Assembly (NCBI GenBank): GCA_046262355.1 | Contig: JBHEMX010000038.1 | Coordinates: 1-16,950 of the forward strand | Source: DATADD01 sp046262355 | GTDB lineage: Bacteria; Actinomycetota; CADDZG01; WHSQ01 | Length of the DNA stretch: 16,950 nt | Direction: 5' to 3' | In this document: piece after piece, positions 7,820-15,225 of the stretch | How positions within the stretch are numbered: the stretch's first letter is position 1 | Layout of the letters: each line of letters begins with the position of its first letter | The notes under the pieces: generated by a model | Told to the model about the DNA's origin: nothing | Seen by the model: the letters and a program-made list of their open reading frames with translations, nothing else | Databases searched by the model: none | Made by a program: the position numbers and the translations under genes

Positions 7820-8482
7820 TCATTCCGGTTGACCCGTCCGCTTGAGGTCCTCGGCGCACTTGGGGGCGTGGCTTCGGGCGACCGACAGATGCAGGATGTC
7901 TCCGTCCTGGATCCTCAGGTCCTTGACCGGAAGGCGAGGCACCCCGAACCGGCTGACGGCCAGGACCCGCCTCTCCCCATCCTGGTCCAGCTGCAAGGCG
8001 CTCTTGCCGACGGTCTCCGCCGGCGCCGGCAGGGCCATCACGACCACCTCGCCGTTGTCGACCGTGTGCTCGACCGACACGTCCTCGGGAAGGAGGTGCC
8101 TCAAGATCTGATCGGTCGTCCAGCGCACCGTTGCGACGGTCTGGATCCCCAGGCGTTGATAGATCTGGGCGCGCCTCGGATCGTAGATGCGAGCGATCAC
8201 CTGTGGGACGCGGTAGTGCTCGCGCGCCACGCGCGCCGACACGATGTTCGAATTGTCGCCGCTCGTCACCGACGCGAACGCGGTCGCGTCGTCGATCCCG
8301 GCCTCCTCGAGCACCTCCCGATCGAAAACGAACCCCACGAATCTCTTACCCTTGAAGTCCGACCGAAGCCTGTCGAACGCCCGGGGATCCTTGTCCACGA
8401 CGGACACGCCGTGGCCCAGGCGCTCGAGGTTCGTTGCGAGCTCCGATCCGACTCGACCACACCCAGCGATGATTACTTGCAC
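7820..8482 (-). CDS. RCK/TrkA-family potassium uptake regulator (first copy)
   Basis: The 220-residue protein starts MQVIIAGCGRVGSELA, with the nucleotide-binding GCGRVG at 7-12 and D30 closing the Rossmann motif. ASVTSGDNSNIVSARVA is the conserved RCK_N core, and a TrkA_C domain follows, ending KDLRIQDGDILHLSV. GTG at 8482 has a strong site, AAGGAG, 6 bases upstream. Compared with the second copy, the mid-domain sequence differs clearly, so this is an old paralogue pair that probably forms a hetero-oligomer, as in paired Trk systems. It is the promoter-proximal gene of the leftward operon and is divergent from the OB-fold/permease pair across 66 bases. Confidence 0.9.
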   Translation of the reverse strand: MQVIIAGCGRVGSELATNLERLGHGVSVVDKDPRAFDRLRSDFKGKRFVGFVFDREVLEEAGIDDATAFASVTSGDNSNIVSARVAREHYRVPQVIARIYDPRRAQIYQRLGIQTVATVRWTTDQILRHLLPEDVSVEHTVDNGEVVVMALPAPAETVGKSALQLDQDGERRVLAVSRFGVPRLPVKDLRIQDGDILHLSVARSHAPKCAEDLKRTGQPE

Positions 8483-8531
8483 GTTGGCTCCTTAGCCGTT
8501 CACCAGGGTTCCGGAGAACCGCGGCCGATAC

Positions 8532-8548
8532 TGCCATACTTGCCCCCC
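8532..8548 (+). promoter_or_regulatory. Extended -10 promoter for a leaderless OB-fold/permease transcript
   Basis: TGC followed directly by CATACT (8535-8540) forms an extended -10 that ends 8 bases before the GTG at 8549. No ribosome site is present between them. A second similar hexamer, GATACT (8527-8532), lies just upstream. The geometry matches that of the DedA gene in this window. Confidence 0.45.
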
Positions 8549-8926
8549 GTGGCCTTTCTAGGCGGTTTTATCGAGAGATTGTCTCGGCCTCCCGAGGAAG
8601 TGAGGGTGGCGGGACTGTGCGACTGGGTGAAGAATTTCCCCGATGCGACCCCGATCGAACGTGTCGAGGAGCGTAAGCACTGCACGGTTGCCGGAGTGAT
8701 CCAGAATGTCCGTATTGACCCTCGTGAGGGTCACGGGTCGATCGAAGCCACCTTGATCGACGGCACGGGACAGATCAACGTGAAGTGGTTCGGCCGTCCC
8801 TCCAAAGAGGGCATCCGCATCGGAGGGGGACTCCTCGCGAAGGGCACTGTAGGAAAGGACCGGAGCGGTGAGCTCACTATCCTCAACCCCGAGTACGACC
8901 TAGTGGATGGCCCACGCCACAGCTAG
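8549..8926 (+). CDS. Small OB-fold nucleic-acid-binding protein (Rv2694c-like)
   Basis: The 125-residue soluble protein has a single OB-fold (about 40-120) with the strand patterns CTVAGVIQNVRIDP, IEATLIDGTGQINVKWFG and a final ILNPEYDL. This is the pattern of the short actinobacterial OB-fold proteins annotated as tRNA/helicase-type nucleic-acid binding. The GTG at 8549 is taken because it gives the expected N-terminus (a short helix before the fold) and sits 8 bases after a good -10; the open frame runs far upstream but only as antisense to the RCK genes. It lies 21 bases before the permease and so is probably cotranscribed with it. In mycobacteria a homologue also sits beside paired RCK genes and a large permease. 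The ligand and role are unknown. Confidence 0.82.
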   Translation: MAFLGGFIERLSRPPEEVRVAGLCDWVKNFPDATPIERVEERKHCTVAGVIQNVRIDPREGHGSIEATLIDGTGQINVKWFGRPSKEGIRIGGGLLAKGTVGKDRSGELTILNPEYDLVDGPRHS

Positions 8927-8947
8927 AGCTGCTATGAACCCTCTTCG

Positions 8948-11251
8948 ATGACAAGAACAGGATCTGCGCTCAAGCGCGTGTTGGTAGGCCGGCCGATGTC
9001 GACCGAAGAGCTCGAGCACACGCTGCTGCCGAAGATCATCGCTTTGCCCGTCTTCTCCTCGGACCCTCTTTCGTCCAACGCATACGCCACGCAAGAGATC
9101 CTGCTCGTGCTCGGCACCGTCGGGGTCATGTCGCTCGGGTTGGTGGTCCCCATCTCGCTGGCCGTCGCGCTTTTGCTTGCCACGGTCGTGACGTCATACA
9201 GACAGACCGTGCGAGCGTACCCGACGGGTGGCGGCGCATACCGCGTTGCCCGCGAGAACATCGGCACGCATGCAGGTCTGGCGGCGGCTTCGGCGTTGCT
9301 CCTGGACTACGTGCTCACCGTCGCCGTGTCGGTTGTGGCGGGAGTCGATGCCATCATCTCCGCCGCGGGCAGCCTTGCGCCCTACGCCGTAGGGCTATCC
9401 ATCCTCTTCGTGGCCTTCGTCACGCTTGCGAACCTTCGAGGCGTCCGGGAATCAGGGACGTTCTTCGCCATCCCCACCTACGGCTTCGTCCTGTCGATAT
9501 TCGTACTCATCGTCACCGGACTGCTGAAGTGCGTAGGCGGTTGCCCCGCGGCCGAGAGCGCCGATCTTCCCCTCAGACCGGAGACCACTCTCTCCGTGTT
9601 CTTGATCCTCAAGGCCTTCGCTGCCGGGACGACTGCGTTGACGGGAGTCGAGGCGATAGCGGACGGCGTCGGCGCATTCCGTTATCCGCAATCCAAGAAC
9701 GCCGCCAGTACGCTCGGAGCCATGGGCATCATGACGATCGGGATGTTCCTCGGGATCTCATGGTTGGCGAATCACACAGGTGTCCATTACGTGCACGAAG
9801 CGGAGCGCACCGTCGTGGCGCAGATCGCGCACGTAGTCTTCGGAGGCGGGATCATGTTCTACGTCGTTCAGGTGATGACGGCGGGGATCCTCGTCCTTGC
9901 CGCCAACACGGCGTTCCAGGACTTCCCGCGCCTGTCCTCGATCCTCGCAGGGGACAGTTTCATGCCGCGACAGTTCCGCAATCGCGGGGACCGGCTCGTC
10001 TTCTCCAACGGGATAATCATCCTGGCAACCATGGCGTCGGTGCTCATATGGATCTTCGACGCAGAGCTCAATGATCTCATCCAGCTCTATCTCATCGGAG
10101 TGTTCATCTCCTTTACCCTGTCGCAATCGGGCATGGTCCTTCGCTGGCGGCGCCTGAGAACCCCGGGGTGGCGGAAGAGCGCCGCGATAAACGGCTTCGG
10201 AGCCACCGTGACGGGGATCGTCTTCTTCGTCATCGCCGGCACGAAGTTCACCGGCGGTGCCTGGATGATCCTCACGGCCATCCCGATGATCATGTTCACG
10301 ATGCACTCGATCCGACGTCACTACGACGACGTGGCCCAGCAATCCGAACACCCCGGGCGCAGGCCTCCCGACCTCCGCCCCGGCAACCAACACATGATCA
10401 TCCTGGTCGAACGCGTGGACCTCGCGGTGGCCCAAGCCGTGGCATATGCCCACACCGTTAGCTCAGGAGACGTCACCGCCATCACGTTCGATGAACGCAA
10501 CACTAGAGCATGGCAAGAGCTCGGCACCGACATGCCACTCGTCGTGGTCGACCTCCAGGGGTCACGCGTGAACACGCTTCGTCATTATCTGCGCACGAGA
10601 CGGGCAGAGCTGGATCCGGACGATTTCCTCACGCTGATGATCCCGGAGGTGCTTGGTTCACGAAGCCTGTTCGAGGTGATCAGACGACCGCGCATACATC
10701 GCATGAAGGCCGCACTACTTCCTGAGGAAGGTGTGCAGGTCCTCGACATACCGATCGTGGTGGAGGATGCGGCCGCTCCGAGGGATCATCCGCCGAAGGT
10801 CGCCAAGGGACCGGTGAGGCATCAGGTCTGCATCCTCGTGTCGGACGTACACAATGCAACACGGCGTGCGATCGAGTACGCCGAAACGCTGCAGGCATCC
10901 GATGTGAGGGCGGTGTCGTTCGCCCTCGAACCCGAGGAGTCCGAGAAGCTAGGCAACGAGTGGCTGGAGGCAGGCATCCCCCATCCGCTCGAGATCGAGG
11001 ACTCGCCCTTTCGAGACATCGGTCGATCGCTTGTTGCCTACCTCCGCAAGTTCAACCCCGACGGCGTCAACGTCGTCGTCACCGTTGTGATCCCCGAGCG
11101 CATCGTGAGCAAGCGGCGACATCAATTCCTGCACGGTCAGAACGCTCTGATCATCAAGCGCCATCTACTCTTCGAGCCCGGGGTCGTGGTCGTTAGCGTC
11201 CCGTATCACATAGCGGAGACCGACAAGCAGAGGGCCCCCACCGTTCGGTAG
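8948..11251 (+). CDS. KimA-like APC-superfamily potassium permease with duplicated cytoplasmic tail
   Basis: The 767-residue protein has 12 membrane segments in residues about 27-452 and a large cytoplasmic tail. It aligns, from memory, nearly gap-free with Bacillus subtilis KimA, a K+/H+ symporter, over the first 200 residues. The KimA ion-site residues are kept: D39 and Y46 (SSDPLSSNAYATQ), T124 and S128 (YVLTVAVSVVAG), and T232 and E235 (ALTGVEAIA). The tail holds two related alpha/beta units (about 482-605 and 625-754) with a shared ILVxxV...YAxT...DVxA pattern, like universal-stress-protein folds; KimA has one such unit, which binds c-di-AMP. Usual database labels would be 'APC family permease' or 'amino acid permease'. 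No strong ribosome site precedes ATG 8948; coupling to the OB-fold gene is likely. The neighbouring RCK genes support a K+ role. Confidence 0.85.
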   Translation: MTRTGSALKRVLVGRPMSTEELEHTLLPKIIALPVFSSDPLSSNAYATQEILLVLGTVGVMSLGLVVPISLAVALLLATVVTSYRQTVRAYPTGGGAYRVARENIGTHAGLAAASALLLDYVLTVAVSVVAGVDAIISAAGSLAPYAVGLSILFVAFVTLANLRGVRESGTFFAIPTYGFVLSIFVLIVTGLLKCVGGCPAAESADLPLRPETTLSVFLILKAFAAGTTALTGVEAIADGVGAFRYPQSKNAASTLGAMGIMTIGMFLGISWLANHTGVHYVHEAERTVVAQIAHVVFGGGIMFYVVQVMTAGILVLAANTAFQDFPRLSSILAGDSFMPRQFRNRGDRLVFSNGIIILATMASVLIWIFDAELNDLIQLYLIGVFISFTLSQSGMVLRWRRLRTPGWRKSAAINGFGATVTGIVFFVIAGTKFTGGAWMILTAIPMIMFTMHSIRRHYDDVAQQSEHPGRRPPDLRPGNQHMIILVERVDLAVAQAVAYAHTVSSGDVTAITFDERNTRAWQELGTDMPLVVVDLQGSRVNTLRHYLRTRRAELDPDDFLTLMIPEVLGSRSLFEVIRRPRIHRMKAALLPEEGVQVLDIPIVVEDAAAPRDHPPKVAKGPVRHQVCILVSDVHNATRRAIEYAETLQASDVRAVSFALEPEESEKLGNEWLEAGIPHPLEIEDSPFRDIGRSLVAYLRKFNPDGVNVVVTVVIPERIVSKRRHQFLHGQNALIIKRHLLFEPGVVVVSVPYHIAETDKQRAPTVR

Positions 11252-11322
11252 AGGCCCCGAGCCGCCGGCGGATCGATCCCAGAGGGTCGGATGTCACCGC
11301 CTGAAACGGATCTGCGGCGATG
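11252..11322. other. Convergent spacer between permease and hppA
   Basis: The 71-base gap between convergent stops holds two abutting perfect palindromes, CCGCCGGCGG (11262-11271) and GGATCGATCC (11270-11279), without a loop or T tract. They do not make a convincing intrinsic terminator for either direction. Confidence 0.4.
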
Positions 11323-13569
11323 TCAGGCCGCGGCACCGACCTTCTCGGCCGACGACTCCGGCTCACCGCCGAACTGCGCCTCCTCCTGCTTCGCCGAGAA
11401 GCGCAGGGCGACCACCAAGATGATCAATCCGGCAACGACCACACCCGCCCTGAGGCCGACGTTGTCTGCGTCGAACGCGGAGACGACCGAGCCGGCGACG
11501 AGCAGGGCGACGAGGTTCATGACCTTGATGAGTGGGTTAAGAGCGGGACCTGCGGTGTCCTTGAAGGGGTCGCCCACAGTGTCACCGATGACGCCCGCCT
11601 CGTGGGCCGGAGAGCCCTTGCCGCCGAAGTGTCCATCCTCGATCAGCTTCTTGGCGTTGTCCCACGCTCCACCCGAGTTCGAGAGCATGACCGCCAGGAG
11701 CTGTCCACACAGGATCGTGCCGGCGAGATACGCGCCGAGCGGCCTGGCCCCGAACGCGAAGCCGACCACGATCGGCGTGACGATCGCCAGGATCCCCGGC
11801 GTGATGAGCTCGCGCAGCGAGGTCTTCGTGCAGATGTCCACCACGCGCGCGTAGTCGGGCTTCACTGAGAAGTCCATGATGCCGGGGTTGTTCTTGAACT
11901 GCTCCCGTACCTCCATCACGACGGTTCCGGCTGCGCGACCGACCGCCCGGATGGTCAGTGATGCGAACAGGAACGGAACCGCGCCGCCGATGAGCAATCC
12001 GATGAGGATGAGCGGCTGCGCCACATCGATGCTCACGTTCTCGCCGACGATGTCACGGAAGGATCCGAACAGCGAGGTTGCGGCAAGCACGGCCGTGGCG
12101 ATAGCCAGGCCCTTCGTGATGGCCTTGGTGGTGTTCCCCACCGCATCGAGACCGGTCATGATCTTGTCGGCCTCCTCACCGAGGCCTCCCGACATCTCGG
12201 CGACGCCGTGAGCGTTGTCCGAGATGGGGCCGTAGGTGTCCATCGACACGATGACGCCGACGGTCGTGAGCATGCCCATACCGGTGAGCGCGATGTAGTA
12301 CAGCGACAGGTTGGCATCTCCGCCGCCGAGGAACAGAGCGGCGCCGATAGCGGCGGCGATCGTCAAGATCGCGTAGACCGTCGACTCCATGCCGATGGCG
12401 AAGCCCGAGATGATAGTGGTTGCAGGACCGGTGCGGGTCGAACGGGTGATCTCCTTGACGGGACCACGCTCGGTCGACGTGTAGTACTCGGTCAGGAAGT
12501 GGATCACGCCTGCGAGGACGAGACCGATCACGACGGCCCAGAAGGTCTTGACGTCGCCCACGTAGAACGCGGATACGAAGAAGACGGCGAAGGCGGAGGC
12601 GATGCCCGACAGGATGAAGCCGCGGTTGATGGCCTTCATCCCATGCTCGGTCTCGCTCCGGGGCTTGACCGCCTCGATCCCGAGGATCGAGGTGACCACT
12701 CCGATCGCACGCACGAACAGCGGGAAGAGAACGGCCGCAACCACCGAGTCGGTGCCTTGGTAGGCGACGAAACCGAGGATCAGAGCGGCGACGAGCGTGA
12801 CCTCGTAGGACTCGAAGAGGTCCGCTGCCATCCCGGCGCAATCACCGACGTTGTCGCCGACGTTGTCGGCGATCGTGGCGGCGTTGCGCGGGTCGTCCTC
12901 GGGGATGTTCTGCTCGACCTTGCCGACGAGGTCGGCACCGACGTCCGCTGCTTTCGTGAAGATACCCCCGCCCACTCGCATGAACATCGCAAGCAAGGCT
13001 CCGCCGAAGCCGAAACCGAACAGGACGATCGGAGCGCTCCCCTTGTAGATGATGAAGATGAGGGTCGCGCCGAAGAGACCGAGGCCGACCGTGAACATGC
13101 CCGCCACTCCGCCGGCGCGAAAGGCGATCGCCATCGATTCACGCAGGCCCCGGCGAGCCGCGCTCGCGACCCGTACGTTGGCGCGCACCGCAAGGCCCAT
13201 ACCAACGAAGCCCACGACCGCCGAAAAGGAGGCGCCGAGGATGAAGGCAACGGAACGCGCGATCCGGAGTCCGAAGTCCGGTGCCTCGAGCGGCAACAGC
13301 ACGATCGTAAGGATCACAACGAACACCGCCAGAGTCTTGAACTGGCGAGTGAGGTAGGCGTTGGCGCCCTCTCGGATAGCGAGCGAGATCTCCTGCATCT
13401 TCGCAGTGCCCTCATCCTTCGCGAGCACACCTTTCACGAGCATGTACGCGTAGGCGAGCGCCACGACGGAGATCCCGAGGATCACATAGAGCGCCAGGTT
13501 CTCGAAACTGCTCAGCGGGGGGATGTCGAGCTTGGTCGACTCTCCTGCCGCGAGGGTCAATCGGTTCAT
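11323..13569 (-). CDS. hppA: Membrane-bound H+-translocating pyrophosphatase, K+-independent type
   Basis: This ion pump couples hydrolysis of pyrophosphate to proton export or import across the membrane. The 748-residue protein has 15-16 hydrophobic segments and all hallmark motifs: DVGADLVGKVE (209-219), the acidic DNVGDNVGD block (235-243), DTYGPISDNA (444-453) and a C-terminal GDTVGDPFKDTAGP. In GNTTKAITKG the residue equivalent to the K+-switch is lysine (K482) with T485 nearby, the pattern of K+-independent, proton-pumping enzymes. ATG 13569 has AAGGA just upstream. It lies only 13 bases past the DtxR-family gene and is probably cotranscribed with it. In Streptomyces hppA also neighbours the anti-sigma/bldG pair. 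Confidence 0.97.
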   Translation of the reverse strand: MNRLTLAAGESTKLDIPPLSSFENLALYVILGISVVALAYAYMLVKGVLAKDEGTAKMQEISLAIREGANAYLTRQFKTLAVFVVILTIVLLPLEAPDFGLRIARSVAFILGASFSAVVGFVGMGLAVRANVRVASAARRGLRESMAIAFRAGGVAGMFTVGLGLFGATLIFIIYKGSAPIVLFGFGFGGALLAMFMRVGGGIFTKAADVGADLVGKVEQNIPEDDPRNAATIADNVGDNVGDCAGMAADLFESYEVTLVAALILGFVAYQGTDSVVAAVLFPLFVRAIGVVTSILGIEAVKPRSETEHGMKAINRGFILSGIASAFAVFFVSAFYVGDVKTFWAVVIGLVLAGVIHFLTEYYTSTERGPVKEITRSTRTGPATTIISGFAIGMESTVYAILTIAAAIGAALFLGGGDANLSLYYIALTGMGMLTTVGVIVSMDTYGPISDNAHGVAEMSGGLGEEADKIMTGLDAVGNTTKAITKGLAIATAVLAATSLFGSFRDIVGENVSIDVAQPLILIGLLIGGAVPFLFASLTIRAVGRAAGTVVMEVREQFKNNPGIMDFSVKPDYARVVDICTKTSLRELITPGILAIVTPIVVGFAFGARPLGAYLAGTILCGQLLAVMLSNSGGAWDNAKKLIEDGHFGGKGSPAHEAGVIGDTVGDPFKDTAGPALNPLIKVMNLVALLVAGSVVSAFDADNVGLRAGVVVAGLIILVVALRFSAKQEEAQFGGEPESSAEKVGAAA

Positions 13570-13582
13570 AGGTTTCCTTTCC

Positions 13583-14254
13583 TCATGCCGTCTGTTCCTT
13601 TCTCACGTAGATCTGGTTGGCGACTCGTTCGCTGATCGTCCGGTCGGATCCGTCGACCCGCAGCACGAGGGGGCCTCCGAACGGATGCTTGTCGCGGACC
13701 TCGACGCGCACCCCCGGCCGGAGTCCGAGGTCCTCGAGGAACTGAACGACCTCGGGATCCGTGGACCCTGGGACCGCGACCACCGCGATGTCGCCGGGTT
13801 CCAGCGCGTACAGCGGCGGCATGTCCGGGATGTCCACGACGTCGACATCAGGGATCGGAAACCCATGGGGACACGTCGCCGGTCGGTCGAGAGCGACGAA
13901 GAGCCGCTCCTCGACCTCCTGGGGCAGGTCGTGCTCGAACGTGCCGGCAAGCCGGTCTGCCTCGTTCCAGGGATACCCCAGCATGTCGGACAGGAAGCGT
14001 TCCACGATGCGGTGCCTGCGGATGGCCGCAACCGCGATCCGCCTGCCGGCGCGCGTGAGCTCGACCCCCCGATACGGCTTGTGCTCGAGCAGCATGCGCT
14101 CGGCGAGCCGCTTGATCGTCGCCGTGACGGTGCCCGGCGAGAGGCTCAGCGACTCGGCGAGCACCCCCGTGTGGGCGAACGCGGACGACCCCTTCGTCAG
14201 TCGGTAGATGGCCTTCAACAGCTCGCGATCGGATCTCGTAAGGGCGTTGTTCAT
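13583..14254 (-). CDS. DtxR/MntR-family metal-dependent transcriptional regulator
   Basis: The 223-residue protein has an N-terminal winged helix (about 8-75), a dimerisation/metal domain (76-145) and a C-terminal FeoA/SH3-like domain (150-221). The DtxR ligands H79, E83, E105 and H106 correspond to H81, E85, E107 and H108. The selectivity positions differ: the Fe-type C102 (or Mn-type E) is glycine G104, M10 is E11, and H98 is D100. CPHGFPIPD follows, as in other family members. The ATG at 14254 is chosen because it starts the helix-turn-helix (LTRSDRELLKAIYRL) and follows a strong promoter by about 17 bases; a start at 14293 would lie inside the promoter. No ribosome site is seen, suggesting a near-leaderless transcript. 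It precedes hppA by 13 bases. Target genes and metal are not known. Confidence 0.9.
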   Translation of the reverse strand: MNNALTRSDRELLKAIYRLTKGSSAFAHTGVLAESLSLSPGTVTATIKRLAERMLLEHKPYRGVELTRAGRRIAVAAIRRHRIVERFLSDMLGYPWNEADRLAGTFEHDLPQEVEERLFVALDRPATCPHGFPIPDVDVVDIPDMPPLYALEPGDIAVVAVPGSTDPEVVQFLEDLGLRPGVRVEVRDKHPFGGPLVLRVDGSDRTISERVANQIYVRKEQTA

Positions 14255-14271
14255 GGGTTTGGAGAGGAAGC

Positions 14272-14300
14272 AATATAGGTTTTGGGGGTCCAAAAGTCAA
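14272..14300 (-). promoter_or_regulatory. Strong promoter with inverted repeat in its spacer, upstream of the DtxR-family gene
   Basis: On the minus strand TTGACT (14295-14300) and TATATT (14272-14277) are separated by exactly 17 bases, close to the sigma-70 consensus. The spacer holds the inverted repeat TTTTGG-ACCC-CCAAAA (14280-14295), which also overlaps the -35. This is where a repressor would sit, and the downstream gene encodes a metal-responsive repressor, so autoregulation is a reasonable inference. The half-site is not the classical DtxR box. Confidence 0.65.
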
Positions 14301-14343
14301 CCCCCTATTCGGGGGAGACCCGACCCCTGCGCGCTAGGTCGGG
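14301..14343 (-). terminator. Tandem-hairpin terminator candidate after the anti-sigma gene
   Basis: In minus-strand order, a 7-bp perfect stem CCCGACC/GGTCGGG (14337-14343 with 14319-14325) spans the stop codon of the anti-sigma gene. A second stem CCCCC-GAATA-GGGGG (14301-14315) follows. After that comes TTGACTTTT, a weak T-rich tract that is also the -35 of the next promoter. The layout would end the bldG-anti-sigma transcript and insulate the DtxR promoter. Confidence 0.4.
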
Positions 14344-14747
14344 CGGGTGACCGAGAGACGGGCGCACATCCCCCCGCCGGGGCGGGGGGAGAGGCGGCAG
14401 TTCTCCACGAGGCTCTGGAGCAGCGCGTAGGACATCACGGAGCGCGACGAGAAGCCCTGGCTGTCGAGACTCTCCGCTCCTGCCTCGGGGTCATAGACCG
14501 CGCCCCGGTCGCCAATCTCGATCACGAAGTCCGGGCCCTCCTCCGTCCACTTGACGGTCACGGGGGCGTCGGAGCCGGCGTCCTCGTTGGACAGCACCGC
14601 GTTGGCGCATGCCTCGGACACGGCGATCTTGAGGTCGTCGACGGTCTCCTCGTCCAGGCCTGCCCCGCGCGCCAGGGAAGACAGTGCAAGCCTCACCACG
14701 CCGACATAGACGGAGCGGGATGGGATCTCTAGCTCGACCAGCGCCAC
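14334..14747 (-). CDS. HATPase-family anti-sigma factor (RsbW/ApgA-like)
   Basis: The 137-residue protein belongs to the RsbW/SpoIIAB family of serine kinases, which hold sigma factors inactive and phosphorylate their STAS partner. The N-box E45-A-C-A-N49 and the G1 motif D80-R-G82 are present. The glycine-rich lid motif expected near 92-112 is replaced by SQGFSSRSVMSYALLQ, so ATP binding may be altered. GTG at 14747 lies 7 bases past the stop of the bldG-like gene, without a clear ribosome site, suggesting coupling. In Streptomyces the equivalent neighbour of bldG is apgA (SCO3548), of similar size. No sigma factor gene is in the window, so the target is unknown. Confidence 0.85.
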   Translation of the reverse strand: MALVELEIPSRSVYVGVVRLALSSLARGAGLDEETVDDLKIAVSEACANAVLSNEDAGSDAPVTVKWTEEGPDFVIEIGDRGAVYDPEAGAESLDSQGFSSRSVMSYALLQSLVENCRLSPRPGGGMCARLSVTRPT

Positions 14748-14754
14748 GGGGTGG

Positions 14755-15096
14755 TCACTCGCCCGAACCGGTCGCCTGCTCCACCGAGCCGTGGATCGGG
14801 AAGACCTTCGTGAGTCCGGTGATCTTGAAGATCTTCAGGATCTTGTCCTGCGTGCAGACGAGCGCCAGGCTGCCGTCATGAGCCTTGACTCGCTTGAGCG
14901 CACCCACGAGGACGCCGAGCCCCGTCGAGTCGAGGAAATCAACGGCCTCCAAGTTCACCACCACGTCGTAAGAACCCTCGGACACAAGCTCGATGAGCTT
15001 CTCGCGCAGCTTGGGGGCGGTGTAGACGTCGATCTCGCCCTTGACGTCGACTACGGCATACGAGTCCACCTTCTGTACATCGATCCCGAGCTCCAT
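14755..15096 (-). CDS. bldG: STAS-domain anti-anti-sigma factor, BldG-like
   Basis: The 113-residue protein has the same length as Streptomyces BldG and, from memory, is very similar throughout (GEIDVYTAPKLRE, VDFLDSTGLGVLVG, LKIFKITGLTKVFPIH). S57 in DFLDSTG is the phosphorylatable serine; when unphosphorylated, such proteins bind the anti-sigma factor and free the sigma factor. The whole protein is one STAS domain with no fusion. ATG 15096 follows AAGGAGG by 12 bases, slightly long but the only site. It is the first gene of a two-gene operon with its HATPase partner. In Streptomyces BldG is required for sporulation and antibiotic production; here the role may be a general stress or developmental switch. 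Confidence 0.92.
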   Translation of the reverse strand: MELGIDVQKVDSYAVVDVKGEIDVYTAPKLREKLIELVSEGSYDVVVNLEAVDFLDSTGLGVLVGALKRVKAHDGSLALVCTQDKILKIFKITGLTKVFPIHGSVEQATGSGE

Positions 15097-15118
15097 CGCG
15101 TCCGAGTTCCTCCTTGGT

Positions 15119-15128
15119 CCCTTAAGGG
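15119..15128. repeat. Perfect 10-bp palindrome upstream of the bldG-like gene
   Basis: CCCTTAAGGG is a perfect palindrome just upstream of the ribosome site of the bldG-like gene, in the 129-bp divergent spacer. A minus-strand TAGGAT and a plus-strand TAACAT (15180-15185) are weak -10 candidates nearby. No operator can be assigned. Confidence 0.25.
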
Positions 15129-15225
15129 CGTCATCCTACCCGCCGACCCTCTACGTGAGGCCATCGACTCCGAGCGGCGTAACATTCGCCGCCTTCCCTT
15201 CGACTTCCCCCGGAGGCAGCGACCT

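Noticed and set aside
7355..8548. Upstream part of the long plus-strand frame ending at 8926
   Set aside because: It is antisense to both RCK genes; only the portion from GTG 8549 resembles a protein family and has promoter support.
8927..8947. c-di-AMP riboswitch ahead of the KimA-like gene
   Set aside because: The gap to the OB-fold gene is only 21 bases, too short for a riboswitch, and the upstream spacer at 8483-8548 is also too short.
12208..13635. 475-residue plus-strand frame opposite hppA
   Set aside because: Its Asp/Glu/Arg/His-rich composition is the mirror of a membrane protein's codons, and no motif is seen.
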